A stretch of DNA of 64,000 nt from BD2-11 clade cluster bacterium bin43 (lineage in GTDB: Bacteria; Gemmatimonadota; Gemmatimonadetes; Longimicrobiales; Gaopeijiaceae), in contig MPMR01000002.1 in assembly GCA_002238605.1 (NCBI GenBank), positions 124,001-188,000 of the forward strand, read 5' to 3'. The position numbers were made by a program, and so were the translations under genes. This document shows, in pieces, positions 20,646 to 30,009 of this stretch. Position 1 is the first letter of the stretch, and every line of letters starts with the position of its first letter. Under the pieces are notes generated by a model, which worked only from the letters and a program-made list of their open reading frames with translations, searched no databases and was not told the DNA's origin.

Positions 20646-22028
20646 ATGCCGGCGCGTATCCTGATCGCGGATGACCAGAGCGATATTCTTGAAGCTGTGC
20701 GCCTGCTGCTGAAGGGCGAAGGCTTTGAGACCACCGCCGTCACGTCGCCCGGTGCGGTCCGGCGCGCGGTCGAAAAAGGTGATTTCGACCTGGTTCTGCT
20801 CGACTTGAACTACACCCGCGACACCACCTCCGGAAAGGAAGGACTGGGTCTGCTCGGCGACCTGCGCGAACTGGACGAAACCCTGCCGGTCGTCACCATG
20901 ACCGCGTGGGGCAGCGTGGGTGGAGCCGTGGAGGCGATGCGCCGCGGAGCCCGGGACTATGTCGAGAAGCCGTGGGACAATGAACGGCTGCTCGCCACGA
21001 TTCGGACGCAGGTGGACCTCGGGCGGGCGTTGCGCCGCGCCCAGCGGCTCGAGACGGAGAACATCAGGCTCAAGGGAGAGAGCGCACCGCAACTCATCGC
21101 CGAATCCGCGGCCATGCGGCCGGTGCTGGAGATCATCGACCGCATCGGCCCCTCGCACGCAAACGTGCTGATTACCGGAGAGCACGGGACGGGAAAGGAG
21201 GTAGTCGCGCGACGCCTGCATGCCGTGTCGAACCGAGCCGAGTACGACCTCGTCGCCGTAAACGCCGGGGGATTCGGCGAAGGGATCTTCGAGAGCGAGA
21301 TCTTCGGACATGTAAAGGGTGCCTTCACCGACGCCCGGACCGAGCGGGTCGGGTGCTTCGAACTTGCCCACAAGGGCACCCTGTTTCTTGATGAGATCGC
21401 CAACGTATCGTTGCACCAGCAGGCCAGGTTCCTGCGCGTGCTCGAGACCGGGGAGATTCAGCGTGTCGGCTCGTCGAAGGTGCGGCATGTCGATGTGCGG
21501 GTCATTTCCGCCACCAACGCCAGCATTGGCGAAGCAGTAGCGAGAGGTGAGTTGCGCGAAGATCTGCTCTACCGGTTGAACACGGTCGAAATCGAGCTTC
21601 CCCCACTTCGGGACCGTCCCGAGGACATCCCGCTACTCGCTCGGCACTTCCTGGTCCGGCAGGCAACCCGCTACGGAAGAGCCATCGTCGGCTTTTCGCC
21701 GGGGGCCGAGGCCGCCCTCGCGGCGCACGCATGGCCGGGCAACGTGCGTGAGCTGCAGCATTCGGTCGAACGCGCCGTGCTCATGGCACGCGGCTCGCAC
21801 ATCAAGGCGGCCGACTTTCGGCTGCGCGGCCGCGAAGTCGATTCGGCAACCCTCTCGGACGTTACGCTGGAGGAGGCCGAGCGGATCCTCGTCCGGAAGG
21901 CGCTGGATCGCCACGATGGTAATGTGAGCAGGGCGGCGCGGGCGCTTGGGCTCACTCGCAGCTCCCTCTACCGGCGGCTGAAGCGGATCAAGGCCGAGGA
22001 CGATGACCGGGAACCCGTGAGTCGTTGA
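20646..22028 (+). CDS. NtrC-family sigma54-dependent response regulator
   Basis: This 460-residue DNA-binding activator has a receiver domain (1-120) with acidic DD at 9-10, phospho-acceptor Asp53 (LLDLNY) and Lys108 (EKPW). The AAA+ domain (about 148-385) has Walker A GEHGTGKE at 178, the sigma54-contact loop GAFTDA at 225 (canonical GAFTGA, with Asp for Gly) and Walker B LFLDE at 246. The C-terminal Fis-type helix-turn-helix (about 415-455) reads NVSRAARALGLTRSSLYRRL. It is paired with the kinase 34 bp downstream. A sigma54-like promoter precedes it and another precedes the efflux operon at 23744, the probable target. Confidence 0.94.
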   Translation: MPARILIADDQSDILEAVRLLLKGEGFETTAVTSPGAVRRAVEKGDFDLVLLDLNYTRDTTSGKEGLGLLGDLRELDETLPVVTMTAWGSVGGAVEAMRRGARDYVEKPWDNERLLATIRTQVDLGRALRRAQRLETENIRLKGESAPQLIAESAAMRPVLEIIDRIGPSHANVLITGEHGTGKEVVARRLHAVSNRAEYDLVAVNAGGFGEGIFESEIFGHVKGAFTDARTERVGCFELAHKGTLFLDEIANVSLHQQARFLRVLETGEIQRVGSSKVRHVDVRVISATNASIGEAVARGELREDLLYRLNTVEIELPPLRDRPEDIPLLARHFLVRQATRYGRAIVGFSPGAEAALAAHAWPGNVRELQHSVERAVLMARGSHIKAADFRLRGREVDSATLSDVTLEEAERILVRKALDRHDGNVSRAARALGLTRSSLYRRLKRIKAEDDDREPVSR

Positions 22029-22062
22029 TCGCGTTCGCGCGGCTTGGGGAGCCGAGAGACGA

Positions 22063-23403
22063 ATGAGCCTCAGGTGGCTGGGTACGCGACACGACTGGCG
22101 GGTTCTCCTCCTTACCGCTTTGGCGGGCCTGCCCGGCGTCGTCGTGGCACTCCTCTTTCTCTGGCGGAGCGGCCTCGACCCCGCAATGCGCTGGCCGTTG
22201 TCGCTGGCGTTGATCGGCGGTTGGATCGGGCTCAGCGCCGCTGCGAAGAACCACGCTGTCGGTCCCTTTGAGACCATCGCGAACATGCTCGCGGCCCTGC
22301 GTGAGGGGGACTTCTCGATCAGGGCCAGGGTGGGTGATGCCCGAGACTCCCTCTCGCTGGCCTATCTGGAGATCAACTCACTCGAGGAGATCCTGAGGGA
22401 GCAAAGGCTCGGAGCCGTTGAGGCCACCGAGACGCTCCGCAAGGTCCTGGAGGAGATCGACATCGTGGTGCTGGCCTTCGACCCGCAGGGTGTGCTGCGC
22501 ATCATCAATCGGGCCGGCGAAAGACTCCTCGGACAGCCGGCGCGCCGACTCAGAGGCAGGACAGCGGAGGAGTTGCGTCTCTCCGGCCAGTTGACCGGTA
22601 CTACGCCGCGCACTGTGGAGCTCTCATTTCCCGGTGGATCGGGCCGGTGGGAACTTCGACGCAGTGTCGTCCGCCAGGAGGGGTATCCCCTCAGGCTGAT
22701 CGCGCTCTCGGACCTGAGCCGTGCGCTGCACGAAGAGGAGCGCAAGGCCTGGAAGCGCATCATCCGCGTGCTGTCCCATGAGATTAACAATTCCCTCGCC
22801 CCGATCAAATCGATCTCGGGCAGCCTCCGCACCCTTCTGAAGCGCGGCCGGCTTCCTGCCGAGATGGAGGACGATGTGGAGCGGGGCCTGGACGTGATAT
22901 CGTCCCGGGCCGAGACGCTGGGGCGGTTCATGGCTTCCTATGCCCGGCTCGCTCGGCTGCCGGCACCGAAGCCGGCTCCAATCCCGGTCGGTAATCTGGT
23001 TCAGATGGTTGCCGACCTGGAGACCCGGATCCCGGTGGAGGTGGTGCCGGGCCCCGAGGCTACCTGTTCCGCGGATGCGGATCAGCTCCAACAAGCCCTC
23101 ATCAACCTCGTGAGGAACGCGGTCGATGCAACTCTCGAAGCCGGGGGCCGGCGGGTCCGGCTCGGATGGGCGGTGCATGACGCCAGGGTTGAGATCATCG
23201 TCGAAGACGAGGGCCCCGGGCTCGGAGACACCGGCAACCTCTTCGTGCCCTTCTTTACCACCAAGTCCGGGGGCTCCGGGGTCGGCCTCGTCCTGTCACG
23301 GCAGATTGCAGAGAGCCATGGCGGCACTCTGTTGCTGGAAAATCGGGGAGACGGCCCGGGAGCACGCGCGCGCATCGCGATCCCCATGGATTCGGACGAT
23401 TGA
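22063..23403 (+). CDS. membrane sensor histidine kinase (NtrY-like)
   Basis: This 446-residue kinase has two membrane segments (about 13-33 and 44-60) with almost no periplasmic loop, suggesting that it senses within the membrane. A HAMP-like linker (65-115) and a PAS domain (about 125-215, NRAGERLLGQPARRLRG) follow. The dimerisation helix has phospho-acceptor His239 in LSHEINNSLAPI, and the ATPase domain has N-box NLVRNAVDA, G1 EDEGPGLG, F-box FVPFFTTKSGG and G2 GSGVGL. All catalytic boxes are intact. It is the partner of the upstream sigma54 regulator. Confidence 0.93.
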   Translation: MSLRWLGTRHDWRVLLLTALAGLPGVVVALLFLWRSGLDPAMRWPLSLALIGGWIGLSAAAKNHAVGPFETIANMLAALREGDFSIRARVGDARDSLSLAYLEINSLEEILREQRLGAVEATETLRKVLEEIDIVVLAFDPQGVLRIINRAGERLLGQPARRLRGRTAEELRLSGQLTGTTPRTVELSFPGGSGRWELRRSVVRQEGYPLRLIALSDLSRALHEEERKAWKRIIRVLSHEINNSLAPIKSISGSLRTLLKRGRLPAEMEDDVERGLDVISSRAETLGRFMASYARLARLPAPKPAPIPVGNLVQMVADLETRIPVEVVPGPEATCSADADQLQQALINLVRNAVDATLEAGGRRVRLGWAVHDARVEIIVEDEGPGLGDTGNLFVPFFTTKSGGSGVGLVLSRQIAESHGGTLLLENRGDGPGARARIAIPMDSDD

Positions 23404-23549
23404 AGAGGCGTGCGAGTCCGCCGTCCCTCCGAAAGCTCCCAACGCCACGGGGATCGGTACCCCGGCACCAAGGTCAACCGTTCAGAATCGCACGCCCGAG
23501 TCCCATAACCGGGCGGAGACGACATTTCCAACGCGGGACGACACGCTCC

Positions 23550-23574
23550 GTAACATGTTGTGTTGATGTAACAT
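23550..23574. repeat. GTAACAT direct repeats upstream of the sigma54 promoter
   Basis: GTAACAT occurs at 23550-23556 and 23568-23574, an 18-bp period, about 21 bp before the sigma54-like promoter. The second copy is part of ATGTAACAT, a near-palindrome also seen by glyS. It may be a regulator site. The remainder of the 340-bp gap 23404-23743 contains no gene. Confidence 0.4.
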
Positions 23575-23592
23575 AGACACGACGACACCGCC

Positions 23593-23609
23593 TTGGCACG
23601 CTTCTTACA
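23593..23609 (+). promoter_or_regulatory. sigma54-type promoter for the TolC/ABC efflux operon
   Basis: TTGGCACGCTTCTTACA matches the sigma54 consensus except at the first base of the -12 GC, which reads AC, the same position that departs at 20587. The predicted start near 23620 leaves a leader of about 124 nt before the TolC gene. Confidence 0.7.
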
Positions 23610-23743
23610 CTGTCTCCCCTCGGAAGCGCGGGCGGTCCCATGGGGAAGCGCGAGGAGATCGCGGCGAGGCCTGGAGGCGTTGGTCAGGTCAACGCCGGCG
23701 CCCACCGCAGGCACCGATCACTCCGGACGTGGAGCGAGCATCA

Positions 23744-25264
23744 ATGGTTCGAGATACCGCAGTTGGCGCGGCTCTCGTCCTGATGGCCGCGGTCGGTATC
23801 GCCTCAGCCCCCGCGGGGGTATCGGCCCAGGAGCGAATCAGTCTCTCGCTCGAAGAGGCAATCCGGATCGCGAAGGATGGGAACCCGGCCTTTCTCTCGG
23901 CGACCAACGATCTGGATCGCGCCGCGTGGCAGGTCCGCGAGGCCTACGGCCAGTTCCTGCCTTCGGTCATCGCCGGGGGAGGAGCCCAGTACGAGTACGC
24001 CGGCGTGCAGCGCTTCGGCATCTTCTCGTCGACCGACATCGCGGTGGGCACCACGGATTACCTGCTCTCCAACTATTTCCTGTCCGTCAACTGGTCCCTT
24101 AACGGCAACACATTCTTCCAGGCGAGGTCGGCGCGTGCGAACCAGCGCGCCGCCGAGGCCAGGGGCGCGGCCGACGAGTTCGCCCTGGAGGCCACCGTCA
24201 CGCTGCAGTACCTCGCCGCGTTGAGGGCCAGGGACGCGGTCGAAGTTGCGGAGGGCCAGGTGGCCCGCTGGGAACAGAACTTTGCGCTGATCGGTGCGCG
24301 GGTTGACGCGGGAGCCGCCCTTTCGACCGAGGGAAAGCAATCCGAGGTTGATCTGGGGCGAGCCCGGGTGGCCCTTCTGCGGGCGGAAAACCTCTACCGC
24401 ACCGAAGTGGCCCGCCTCATGGAGCAGCTCGGCACGGATCTGGGAGCCCCGCTCGAGCTGGCTTCGGACTTCGCCGTGTTCGAACCGGATTGGGATCGGA
24501 GAGAGCTGATCGAGATGGCCACATCGGGACATCCCGGCTTGCGGGCGGCTCTGGCGTCGGAGGCCTCGGCGTCGGAGCAGGTCAACCAGGCCCGCAGCAG
24601 CTACTTTCCGACGGTCTCGGCCTCGGCGGTCTGGTCCGGGTTCACCCGCCAGGTCGGCAACCGGGACTACGTCGTTCAGCAGGCACAGGGCAGCGTCGAC
24701 CGGCGGCGACGAAGCTGCCAGTTCGACAACGCCCTCCTCGCCCACCTGCAGGAACTGCCGGGGCTTACGATGGACGATTGCTCGAAGTACGTGCTCACGG
24801 AACCGATGCGCCAGCAGGTCCTGACGGCGAACGAGACGTTCCCGTTCGACTTCACGGGGCAGCCGCTGAGCCTTCGCCTGGCCGTGAGTTTCCCCGTCTT
24901 CGAAGGCTTTGCCAGGCAACGCAACATCGCCCACGCCCAGGCGGACAGGCGAGACGCCATGTACGCTCGCAGGGCGGAAGAACTCAGGCTCCGCGCGGCC
25001 GTCACGCAGTCCTACGACGATCTGGTGACGGCATACCGGGCCCTGCGCATCCAGGAGCGCAATCTCGAGGTCGCGTCGGAGCAGCTTGAGCTCGCACGCC
25101 GGCGTTATGCGCTCGGGGCGGCCCCGTTCCTGGAGCTTCTGGACGCCGAGGACTCGATGGCGCAGTCGGAGCGCGACCACCTCGCTGCCGTGTACGACTT
25201 TCATGCTGCCATCTGGTCGCTTGAAGCCGCGGTCGGAAGGCGTCTTCGACCGGAGGATGGGTGA
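23744..25264 (+). CDS. TolC-family outer-membrane efflux channel
   Basis: This 506-residue protein has a signal peptide ending GVSAQE and two repeats of the OEP family: long Ala/Glu/Arg-rich helices (about 40-250 and 270-500) broken by strand segments. A Cys-containing insertion near 325-350 (RRRRSCQFDNA, LTMDDCSKYV) is unusual. It would form the exit duct of the exporter encoded next. The start is ATG 23744 with GGAG about ten bases upstream; GTG 23729 is in frame. First gene of an operon reading TolC, permease, adaptor, ATPase. Confidence 0.9.
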   Translation: MVRDTAVGAALVLMAAVGIASAPAGVSAQERISLSLEEAIRIAKDGNPAFLSATNDLDRAAWQVREAYGQFLPSVIAGGGAQYEYAGVQRFGIFSSTDIAVGTTDYLLSNYFLSVNWSLNGNTFFQARSARANQRAAEARGAADEFALEATVTLQYLAALRARDAVEVAEGQVARWEQNFALIGARVDAGAALSTEGKQSEVDLGRARVALLRAENLYRTEVARLMEQLGTDLGAPLELASDFAVFEPDWDRRELIEMATSGHPGLRAALASEASASEQVNQARSSYFPTVSASAVWSGFTRQVGNRDYVVQQAQGSVDRRRRSCQFDNALLAHLQELPGLTMDDCSKYVLTEPMRQQVLTANETFPFDFTGQPLSLRLAVSFPVFEGFARQRNIAHAQADRRDAMYARRAEELRLRAAVTQSYDDLVTAYRALRIQERNLEVASEQLELARRRYALGAAPFLELLDAEDSMAQSERDHLAAVYDFHAAIWSLEAAVGRRLRPEDG

Positions 25265-25300
25265 AGGTGGCGGCGGGGTCGGGCAACCATCTCCGAGAGG

Positions 25301-27747
25301 ATGAGCGGGTACACGATGCTCGATGATTTCCGCTACTCCGTGAGGGCCCTTCGGAGGACCCCCGGGTTTACCGTTGTGGCCGCATTGGTGCTCGCTCTCG
25401 GGATCGGCGCCACGAGCGCGATCTTCAGCGTACTGAGCGCCGTGGTGTTGCGGCCCGTGCCTTTTCCGGACGGCCAAAGGGTCGTGAATCTGGCGTGGAA
25501 CTACGGTGCCTACGCCTCCCCCTACCTGACGGCAGCCAGGTTCTCGTACTGGCAGGAGCGCACGCGCTCCCTGGGCACGTTCGCGAGCTGGCGGCCGTTT
25601 TTCGGGAGGGTCGGCGAAGTCGGCGAGATCACGGGCGCTCAAGGCCTGCGCGTAACGGCGGGCTTTTTCGGCGTGCTGGGCATGTCGCCGACGGTGGGCC
25701 GTGCCTTCGCCGAGGATGAGTACCGACCGGGCGGACCGAGAGTCGCGGTAGTGTCTCCAGGGTTCTGGCGCGAGCACTTCGGCGAACAGGTGGACGTGTC
25801 CGGCCGCGTCTCGATCAGGCTGGAAGAAGAGGCCTACCCGATCATCGGGCTGCTTCCCGAGGATTTCGCGTTCCCTTACGTCCCGGAACCCGTGGAGATC
25901 ATCCTGCCCACGGAGGTGCCACCCGTCGACCCTGACGACCATGGCGAGAATTGGCCGGCTATCGCAAGACTCGGCGAGGACTACACGATGAGTGACGCCC
26001 GGACCGAGGTTGCGTCGCTCAATGCCGGGTTCGGGGTGACTTACCCCCAGCAAGCCGCCGAAGCCGAACCCGGCATGATGCTCGAATCCTTCGCGGAGTT
26101 GTACGTCGGACAGACGGCGAGTGCGATCTGGATCCTGATGGGTGCCGTCATGGCCGTCCTGCTGATCACCTGCGCCAACGTGGGCAACCTGTTCCTCGTC
26201 AGGGCGCTGCGACGGCGTGGGGAGATGGCGCTTTGCGCCGCGCTCGGAGCAACGAAGAGCCGCATCGTGCGCCTCGGCATGGCGGAGGCCGTCGCCGTGG
26301 CTTCGGCGGCGGGCGTCGTCGGAATCGCGCTCGCGGTCTGGGGCGCCAACGTGCTCGTCGCATTGGCGCCCGTCCGGCTGCCGCTGGCAGGCGCGATCAC
26401 GGTGGACTGGAGGGTTGCAGCGTTCACGATCGCGATCTCGCTGACCGCGGCGGTCGTGGTGAGTCTCGTGGCTGCGTGGCCCGGGGTGCGCGGGGGACTG
26501 TGGCGGGCGCTGGGACAGGGGTTCCGGACCACGAGCGGACAGCGTCGATTGCAGGAGGCGCTGGTATCGGGGCAGACGGCGCTCTCGACCATTCTGCTCG
26601 TGGCGGCCGGTCTGCTCTTCACCACCTGGTCGAACCTCAGGCAGGTCGACCCCGGATTCGATCCCGAAGCGCTCGTAGCCGTGAAACTGCCGATCAGGCC
26701 GCCGAACTATGACACTTCCGAGCAGCTTGACGAGTTTGCGCAGGGAGTGATCGAACGTGTGCGAGCCTCGGAGGGAATCAACCTCGTCGCCGGAGCCAGC
26801 AGTCTCCCCTTTGAGCGGGGCCTGAACTTCCCCGTTTCAATCGCGGGACGTGATGAGTTCGGTGGTTCGGTCGAGCTGCGAACCGTCACCCGGGGCTATT
26901 TCCGGACGCTGGGGGTCCCGTTGGTGCGCGGACGATCGTTCACTCCAGCGGATGTTCGGGGCGCCGTCCCGGTCGCCATCGTCAATGAGACGTTCGCGCG
27001 CAGTTACTTTCCCGATGGCGACGCGATCGGACAGCGCATCGATCCCGGGCGAATCGGCAACGAGTACCGATTCCCTTCCCTGGAGGGGCCCGGAGTCCTG
27101 ATCGTCGGCGTGGCTTCTGATGTGCAAGACGTTTCGTTCCGGACCGAGGTCCGTCGAACGATGTACCTTCCGCACGCTCAGGTCGGCGATTACATCGCCA
27201 ACATCCGACCCACGATGCCGGTGTTCGTCGTGCGGAGCACGCTGCCTGTGGACCGGCTCGAGCGGGCATTTGGGCAGGCGACTCGCATTGTGGACCCCGC
27301 GCTGCCCGGTCCTGATGTCTTCCCTCTGAGCGAGACGGTCGCGGAGACAATGGCCCGGGAACGATTCGGCACCCTGCTCGTGGCGCTCTTCGGCGCTCTC
27401 TCGCTCATCCTGACCGCGGTCGGCGTCTACGCCGTGTTGGCCCAGACCGTACGAAGTCGACGCCGCGAGATCGGAATCCGAATGGCTGTAGGCGCGAGCG
27501 CCGACCAGGTACTGCGGCTGTCCGTCGTGCGAGGGCTGCTCCCGGTCGCGGTCGGGGTCGGCATTGGACTCGCGGGTGCGATGGCCCTCTCGGGTCTGCT
27601 GGAAGCCTCCTCTGGGGCGTAACCGGCACCGACGCCAAGACGCTCGGCATCGCTGCGGCCAGCATCCTCATTGTAGCCACCCTGGCGTGTTGGATTCCCG
27701 CGCGGGAAGCGGCGGGGATGGACCCCGTCACAGCGTTGGCCTCATGA
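25301..27747 (+). pseudogene. ADOP-type ABC efflux permease, frameshifted near the C-terminus
   Basis: The frame from 25301 encodes an ADOP (eight-helix, doubled MacB/FtsX) permease: LRRTPGFTVVAALVLALGIG at the N-terminus, a MacB-type periplasmic domain, then paired FtsX domains. It stops at 27622, right after LSGLLEASSGA. In the -1 frame the sequence continues as SLLWGVTGTDAKTLG, a last membrane helix and AREAAGMDPVTALAS, ending at 27747 as the family does. A single lost base at 27603-27604 (GAAAGC to GAAGC) explains it. The last helix, about 47 residues, is detached. It may be a real lesion or an assembly error in an A-run. ATG 25316 is an alternative start. The adaptor follows in 20 bp. 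Confidence 0.85.
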
Positions 27748-27766
27748 AAACCCCAAGGAGCCAGAC

Positions 27767-29047
27767 TTGGACATAATCCGCGATACCGGCCCCAGGAAGC
27801 GGAGGAAGAGGCTGGCGTGGAGCGCAACGGCCATCGGCGCCTTCGCGATCGCCGTCTTCGGATGGCAGCTGCTTCCGTCGGGCGTCCCCAGCGTTGATGC
27901 CGCCATCATCTGGAGCGACACGGTGGCGCACGGAACGTTGACTCGGCAGGTGCGAGGTCCGGGCACGCTCGTACCGGAGCAGATGCGCTGGATCACCGCG
28001 GTGACCGCCGGACGTATCGAGCAGATTCTCTCGCTGCCCGGCGCCGAAGTCTCAGCCGGTGATCTCATCATGCGCTTGAGCAACCCGGATGTGGACATGC
28101 AATTGCTGCAGGCCCAGCAGCAGTTGTCGGCGGCGCACGCGAGCCTCGTTCAACTGAGGACCAGCCTGCGGATGCAGGAGCTTCAGCTGCGCGCCACCAC
28201 GGCAACCGTGCGTGCGGACTACCTGGAGGCGGAGCGAACACATCGGATCAACCAGCAGCTCTTTGACGAGAATCCGGAACTCGTCGCCCGGGCCGACCTC
28301 GATCGGTCACGCGAGTCCGTGGAAGCCCTGTCGCTTCGCCTCGAGACCGAGACGGAGCGCCTGGCCGTGATCCAGACCACGTCCGGGGAGCAAATCGGCG
28401 CCCAGGAGGAACAGATCACGCGGCTCGCCGACCTGGTCCGGTTCAGCCGGGATCGAATCGGGTCCATGCACGTGACCGCATCGGTGCGCGGGGTGTTGGC
28501 GCCGCTCGACATTCCGCTACAGGAGGGACAGTGGGTGCAGTCGGGACAGGCCCTGTCGCGAGTCGTCGTTCCGGGTCGCCTGAAAGCGGAGATCCGCATA
28601 CCGCAGACGCAGGCGCAGGAGATCGCTGTTGGACAGGTCGCGATGATCGACACGCGGACGGACACGATTCAGGGGCGGGTCGTGCGCATCGATCCCGCGG
28701 TTCGGAGCGGAACCGTGACCATCGACGTCGCACTTCCGCCGGACCTTCCGCCATCGGCGCGCCCCGATCTCAGCGTTGACGGAAACGTCGTCGTCGAGCG
28801 CCTCGATGACGTAATCCACATGAGCCGTCCGACGTTCGGGCAGGCCAATCAGCAGATGAGCCTCTTCAGGGTGGTCGATGACGGGCGGTTCGCAGAGCGC
28901 GTTACCGTCCGCCTGGGCGCGAGTTCGCTCAACGACATCGAGGTACGCGAGGGACTGCAGCCCGGCGACGTCGTGATTCTGTCGGACATGTCCCAATGGG
29001 ACGGGTTCAGCCGGGTGAGGCTGAGGGGACGCGGAGGAGCACGATGA
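27767..29047 (+). CDS. periplasmic adaptor (HlyD/MacA-like) of an ABC efflux system
   Basis: This 426-residue membrane-fusion protein has an N-terminal inner-membrane anchor (about 19-36, LAWSATAIGAFAIAVFGWQL). Then come a lipoyl half-motif (TAGRIEQILSLPGAEVSAGDLIMRL), a long coiled-coil hairpin (about 100-225), the second lipoyl half and beta-barrel (ASVRGVLAPLDIPLQEGQ) and a membrane-proximal domain. It would bridge the permease and TolC. The TTG start is supported by AAGGAG seven bases upstream. It overlaps the ATPase gene (ATGATGA). Confidence 0.88.
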   Translation: MDIIRDTGPRKRRKRLAWSATAIGAFAIAVFGWQLLPSGVPSVDAAIIWSDTVAHGTLTRQVRGPGTLVPEQMRWITAVTAGRIEQILSLPGAEVSAGDLIMRLSNPDVDMQLLQAQQQLSAAHASLVQLRTSLRMQELQLRATTATVRADYLEAERTHRINQQLFDENPELVARADLDRSRESVEALSLRLETETERLAVIQTTSGEQIGAQEEQITRLADLVRFSRDRIGSMHVTASVRGVLAPLDIPLQEGQWVQSGQALSRVVVPGRLKAEIRIPQTQAQEIAVGQVAMIDTRTDTIQGRVVRIDPAVRSGTVTIDVALPPDLPPSARPDLSVDGNVVVERLDDVIHMSRPTFGQANQQMSLFRVVDDGRFAERVTVRLGASSLNDIEVREGLQPGDVVILSDMSQWDGFSRVRLRGRGGAR

Positions 29048-29766
29048 TGGCCAGTGATCCGCTGATCCGGCTGGACGGCGTGGGCAAGGTTTTCCTTGCC
29101 GAAGAGGTGGAAACGCACGCGCTGTCGAACATCAATCTGTCGATACGCAGCGGCGAGTACATATCGATTGCGGGTCCATCGGGCTGCGGCAAGACGACGT
29201 TGTTGTCGATTCTGGGATTGCTGGACGGTCCCACGAGCGGGCGCTACGTGCTGGACGGCACCCCGGCCGAGAAGCTGGATGCGGGCCAGCGGGCACGAGT
29301 TCGCAACCGGGCGATCGGCTTCATCTTCCAGGCGTTCAACCTGATCGGTGACCTGACCGTGTACGAGAATGTCGAGTTGCCGCTGACCTATCGGGGGATG
29401 GGGGCCGCGGAACGCAAGGAGCGGGTGCAGGAGTCCCTCGAACGTGTGGGGCTTGCTCATCGCACGCGGCACTATCCCAACCAGTTGTCGGGCGGCCAGC
29501 AGCAGCGTGTCGCGGTCGCGCGGGCGATCGTCGGAAGCCCGCTCATCCTGCTCGCGGACGAGCCCACGGGGAACCTCGACTCCAGAAACGGAATCGCAGT
29601 GATGAGGCTTCTCGATGAGTTGCATGCCGATGGCGCCACGATCTGCATGGTGACGCACGATCCGCGTTATTTCCACATGGCCGAACGAACCGTCCACCTC
29701 TTCGACGGGCAGATCGTGAGCGAAGATGAAGCGCAGCGGCAGGCCCTTGAGAGGGTCGGTCCCTGA
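29044..29766 (+). CDS. MacB-type ABC transporter ATPase
   Basis: This 240-residue ATPase powers the exporter with the preceding genes: Walker A GPSGCGKTT, Q-loop FQAFNLI, signature LSGGQQQR, Walker B LLADEP followed by TGNLDS, and switch His in VTHD. It is of the LolD/MacB subfamily. The start is ATG 29044, overlapping the adaptor stop and preceded by GGAGGAG; upstream in-frame codons to 28996 shadow the adaptor. Confidence 0.95.
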   Translation: MMASDPLIRLDGVGKVFLAEEVETHALSNINLSIRSGEYISIAGPSGCGKTTLLSILGLLDGPTSGRYVLDGTPAEKLDAGQRARVRNRAIGFIFQAFNLIGDLTVYENVELPLTYRGMGAAERKERVQESLERVGLAHRTRHYPNQLSGGQQQRVAVARAIVGSPLILLADEPTGNLDSRNGIAVMRLLDELHADGATICMVTHDPRYFHMAERTVHLFDGQIVSEDEAQRQALERVGP

Positions 29767-29803
29767 GGATGGAGACAGTCACGGGATTGGAGCAGGCGGC
29801 TTC

Positions 29804-29985
29804 ATGAGTCCCACGCTCCGGAACGCGTTGCGGCGGCTGAGGCGAAACCCCGGATTCAGCCGGTCGTCGTCTGCGGTACCGTGTTTCTAACAGCAGGAAT
29901 CGCCATCATCAGACCAGTCCTGTCGACCGGTCGGCGGGATGCGATGGGACTGATTCAGCAAGGACTGTCGGGGCATTCCACATGA
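29804..29985 (+). pseudogene. degraded remnant of a second ADOP permease
   Basis: ATG 29804 opens MSPTLRNALRRLRRNPGF, the typical N-terminus of ADOP permeases, then stops at 29890. In the next frame the sequence continues as VVVCGTVFLTAGIAIIRP, like the first membrane helix, and stops at 29985. About 800 codons expected of a full permease are absent before thrC. This looks like a 5' fragment with an internal frameshift left after a deletion. It is the last piece of the efflux operon. Confidence 0.65.
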
Positions 29986-30009
29986 TTCCGGGTCGGCCGC
30001 CCCGGCGAC

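Noticed and set aside
23520-23592. triple GACGACA as an enhancer array
   Set aside because: Spacing is irregular and the 7-mer is ordinary in this composition.
23804-26053. 749-codon leftward open frame
   Set aside because: It covers TolC and permease genes of an evident rightward operon and has no recognisable domain.
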